From the NCBI GenBank assembly GCA_018694835.1, contig JABHOG010000004.1:17216-81215 (forward strand): a DNA stretch of 64,000 nt, in the 5' to 3' direction. This DNA is from Planctomycetota bacterium (lineage in GTDB: Bacteria; Planctomycetota; UBA8108; UBA1146). The notes beneath the pieces were generated by a model. It had not been told where the DNA came from, did not search any database, and saw only the letters and a list, made by a program, of their open reading frames with translations. This document shows, in pieces, positions 62,430 to 64,000 of this stretch. Within the stretch, counting starts at the first letter, position 1; each line of letters opens with the position of its first letter. The position numbers and the translations under genes are program-made.

Positions 62430-63718
62430 AGGGCCGTGCCGGAGCTGGGCTTCCGCTCCGCCGGGACCTCCTTTGAGGTCTCCTCAGGCTGCAGAATTTT
62501 TGGCTTCATCACCTTCGGTAGCGGACTCTCCTGCGCGCGAAAGGCGAGTATCGTCATCGCTGTCCCGTAGGAAGAACTGCGTGGGAAGACTCGATCATTC
62601 CACGAACCATCTTCACCCCTTACTTGCCACAATCGAGCGAGGATTCGCTGACGTAGTGGCTCCCGATCTTCTTCCGGGAGAGCCTGCAATGCCCTGGCAG
62701 CGTGGGTGTGGGCATAGAAGAAGTAGTAGGGAGCGATGTAGTACGGTGGATTGTGAGTGCCCGTTTGAGCGCGCCGCTTTTCGAGCCATTCCCAGTGTTC
62801 AAGGAATGCGTCGACCGCGGATCGGACTCTCTTTGCATCGGCACGGCCGGCCAACCACAGCGCAGTCTCACTCACGGCCATCCGCGCGCAGGCACCTTGA
62901 ACCGCCTCGAAGCCCTCTCCTGTGACCCGTGCAGGATTGGTCGAGTACTGAAAAGCGCCACTCTCGAGCCGAGCGGCTTCGAGTGTATCGAGGGCACGAT
63001 CGATCACAGCAAGGTCAAACTTGTATCCTCGATCTCTGGCTCTCATCAGTGCCATCACTGCTGGTGCTGTCATGAAGGGGGAAGCGGGACTCGATGCTCC
63101 CGACTGACGCCGGCGGGAGTAATTCCAACCACCGCCGGGGATCTCATTCTCGATCAGCGTGGAGATCAGTTTCTCGACCAGCTCATGACATGGTTTCTTC
63201 AGTTTTCCCGGGACCACCTTGAGTTCTTGCATCCGGAGAATCGTCTCCAGGCTTTCGATGTGCCCCCAGTCGCGAACATCGTAGCCACCGCTGAAGCCGC
63301 TACCCATTCGCGGTGCACGCAGTGATTCCTGTAGCAGGAACGAGAGTCCTCGCATCACGGAACCGACTCTTTGCGAATCCTTTTTCAGACCTGGAACTTC
63401 GATCAAGGAGCGCATCACGATGGCGGTTCCACCGACCCGATAGCCGGGAGGAATCTGCCCTCCTTCACGGTAAACACCTTCGTAGGGCCATTCCCGAAGT
63501 TGGACCTGCTTCTTTCCCCTGGATTCGGCAGGCTCCATCGACTCCTGATGAGAGACCAGCGTCGAGAGGGAGGCCTCGATCGCCTGGCCCCAGTCCGGTT
63601 CGCCAACGGGAAAAGCCATCTCGCCATCGAGTAAGGCCATCTCACCAACGGGTAAAGCCTTCGTGCTCGGCGCTCCGAGGGCGGAAATCAGTATGAAAAT
63701 CATCATCGAGTTCGTCAT
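62426..63718 (-). CDS. Secreted prenyltransferase/squalene-cyclase-type toroid protein
   Basis: A 430-residue protein with a signal segment (MMIFILISALGAPSTKA). A repeat-rich N-terminal stretch (PVGEMALLDGEMAFPVGEP) precedes alpha/alpha-toroid repeats: GGTAIVMRSLIEVPGL, HIESLETILRMQELKVV, GGGWNYSRRRQSG, ALDTLEAARLESGAFQYS and GSWNDRVFPRSSSYGTAMTILAF. It is a relative in fold of the toroid at 26392 but has no membrane anchor. No catalytic signature is seen. It converges on the cyclodeaminase-like gene with a 4-base overlap. Confidence 0.75.
   Translation of the reverse strand: MTNSMMIFILISALGAPSTKALPVGEMALLDGEMAFPVGEPDWGQAIEASLSTLVSHQESMEPAESRGKKQVQLREWPYEGVYREGGQIPPGYRVGGTAIVMRSLIEVPGLKKDSQRVGSVMRGLSFLLQESLRAPRMGSGFSGGYDVRDWGHIESLETILRMQELKVVPGKLKKPCHELVEKLISTLIENEIPGGGWNYSRRRQSGASSPASPFMTAPAVMALMRARDRGYKFDLAVIDRALDTLEAARLESGAFQYSTNPARVTGEGFEAVQGACARMAVSETALWLAGRADAKRVRSAVDAFLEHWEWLEKRRAQTGTHNPPYYIAPYYFFYAHTHAARALQALPEEDREPLRQRILARLWQVRGEDGSWNDRVFPRSSSYGTAMTILAFRAQESPLPKVMKPKILQPEETSKEVPAERKPSSGTAL
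63602..63660 (-). repeat. 21-bp imperfect tandem repeat in the toroid gene's 5' end
   Basis: Nearly three 21-base units (GCCAACGGGAAAAGCCATCTC and variants) encode LPVGEMA-LLDGEMA-FPVGEPD right behind the signal peptide. Units are in frame, so copy number may vary without frameshift. Confidence 0.7.
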
Positions 63719-64000
63719 GGGACTCCTCTTACATCTGTGCAGTGGCCGGGATCATCGCACGGAGAGGGGAACTTGGGAAAGCCTTAGGGAACTGTAGAAG
63801 CCCACATCTGAGTGGTCAATAATGCTACACTATTACCCGAAATGAGCACCCCATCTGGGGAATGCGCTCGAGAGCCTGATCCGTGAGGAACTTCGAGATC
63901 GATGCAAATCCTTGTTTTGAAAGTACTTGTGTAGATTTTATAGGATTGCTGTCGCTCGGACCCGGTGGAGTTCGAGTCGGGAACATGGTTTGCATGTCTC
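63719..64000. other. Right-edge region, no supported gene
   Basis: TTGAAA (63917) followed 16 bases later by TATAGG (63939) resembles a weak sigma-70 promoter on the plus strand. One plus-strand frame (GTG 63883, MRNFEIDANPC...) stays open to the edge, but it has no ribosome site and no recognisable sequence. A gene may start just beyond 64000. Confidence 0.35.

Noticed and set aside
63883-64000. Plus-strand gene starting at GTG 63883 and running off the edge
   Set aside because: Only 39 codons visible, no ribosome site and no recognisable sequence.

Overview
The window looks like chromosome from a Gram-negative bacterium, probably a (marine?) member of the Planctomycetota. GC is fairly high by eye. 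The pointers are: a TonB-like membrane anchor fused to a prenyltransferase/squalene-cyclase-type toroid plus a second secreted toroid protein; a ThuA-like secreted protein; kelch-repeat lipoproteins; a PKD-repeat subtilase; a Hanks-type kinase; and an FHA sigma-54 activator. The taxonomic call is inference. No phage, insertion sequence, CRISPR array, rRNA or convincing tRNA is visible.

Left arm (1-13838). A ThuA-like gene runs off the left edge and is divergent from a large secreted subtilase with five PKD repeats, which ends at a strong terminator. Next come a cyclic-nucleotide-binding/methylglyoxal-synthase-like fusion and an NAD-linked formate dehydrogenase: a fused NuoE-NuoF diaphorase followed by a NuoG/FdhA-type catalytic subunit. 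The catalytic gene is split in the ORF track by an in-frame TGA at 9317. That TGA is almost certainly selenocysteine, because a textbook bacterial SECIS hairpin (GGUCU apical loop, 18 nt after the UGA) lies directly behind it. An M48 protease and an ArnT-like glycosyltransferase follow.

Middle (13784-29080). A leftward operon encodes a PEGA lipoprotein, MurD, RadA and a PAP2 phosphatase. A rightward group holds a YkgJ cysteine-cluster protein, a HEAT-repeat/cyclophilin lipoprotein, a double GNAT acetyltransferase and a TPR lipoprotein. A tightly packed leftward operon holds TonB-toroid, thiS, thiG, a CPBP protease and a double-HTH regulator with a degenerate S24 domain. hemF lies beyond.

Right (29528-61169). 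A DUF971 gene starts an RND efflux operon (adaptor plus two permeases). A type II secretion system then occupies two separated operons: gspK-C-L-M on the plus strand (37725-42752) and gspD-E-F-G-H-I-J on the minus strand (56446-48718). Between them sit two kelch lipoproteins and a HEAT-repeat membrane protein. Upstream of gspD, with overlapping reading frames, lie a transmembrane Ser/Thr kinase, an FHA-GAF-AAA+-Fis sigma-54 activator and a short secretin-N-domain protein. Good -24/-12 sigma-54 promoter matches occur upstream of both gsp operons. This suggests a kinase to FHA activator to sigma-54 circuit controlling secretion. The prepilin peptidase (gspO), rpoN and the selenocysteine machinery are not in the window.

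Right end (61233-64000). An archaeal-type ornithine cyclodeaminase (TIGR00300/LOR-SDH family) converges on a secreted toroid protein. The last 280 bases hold no gene I can support.
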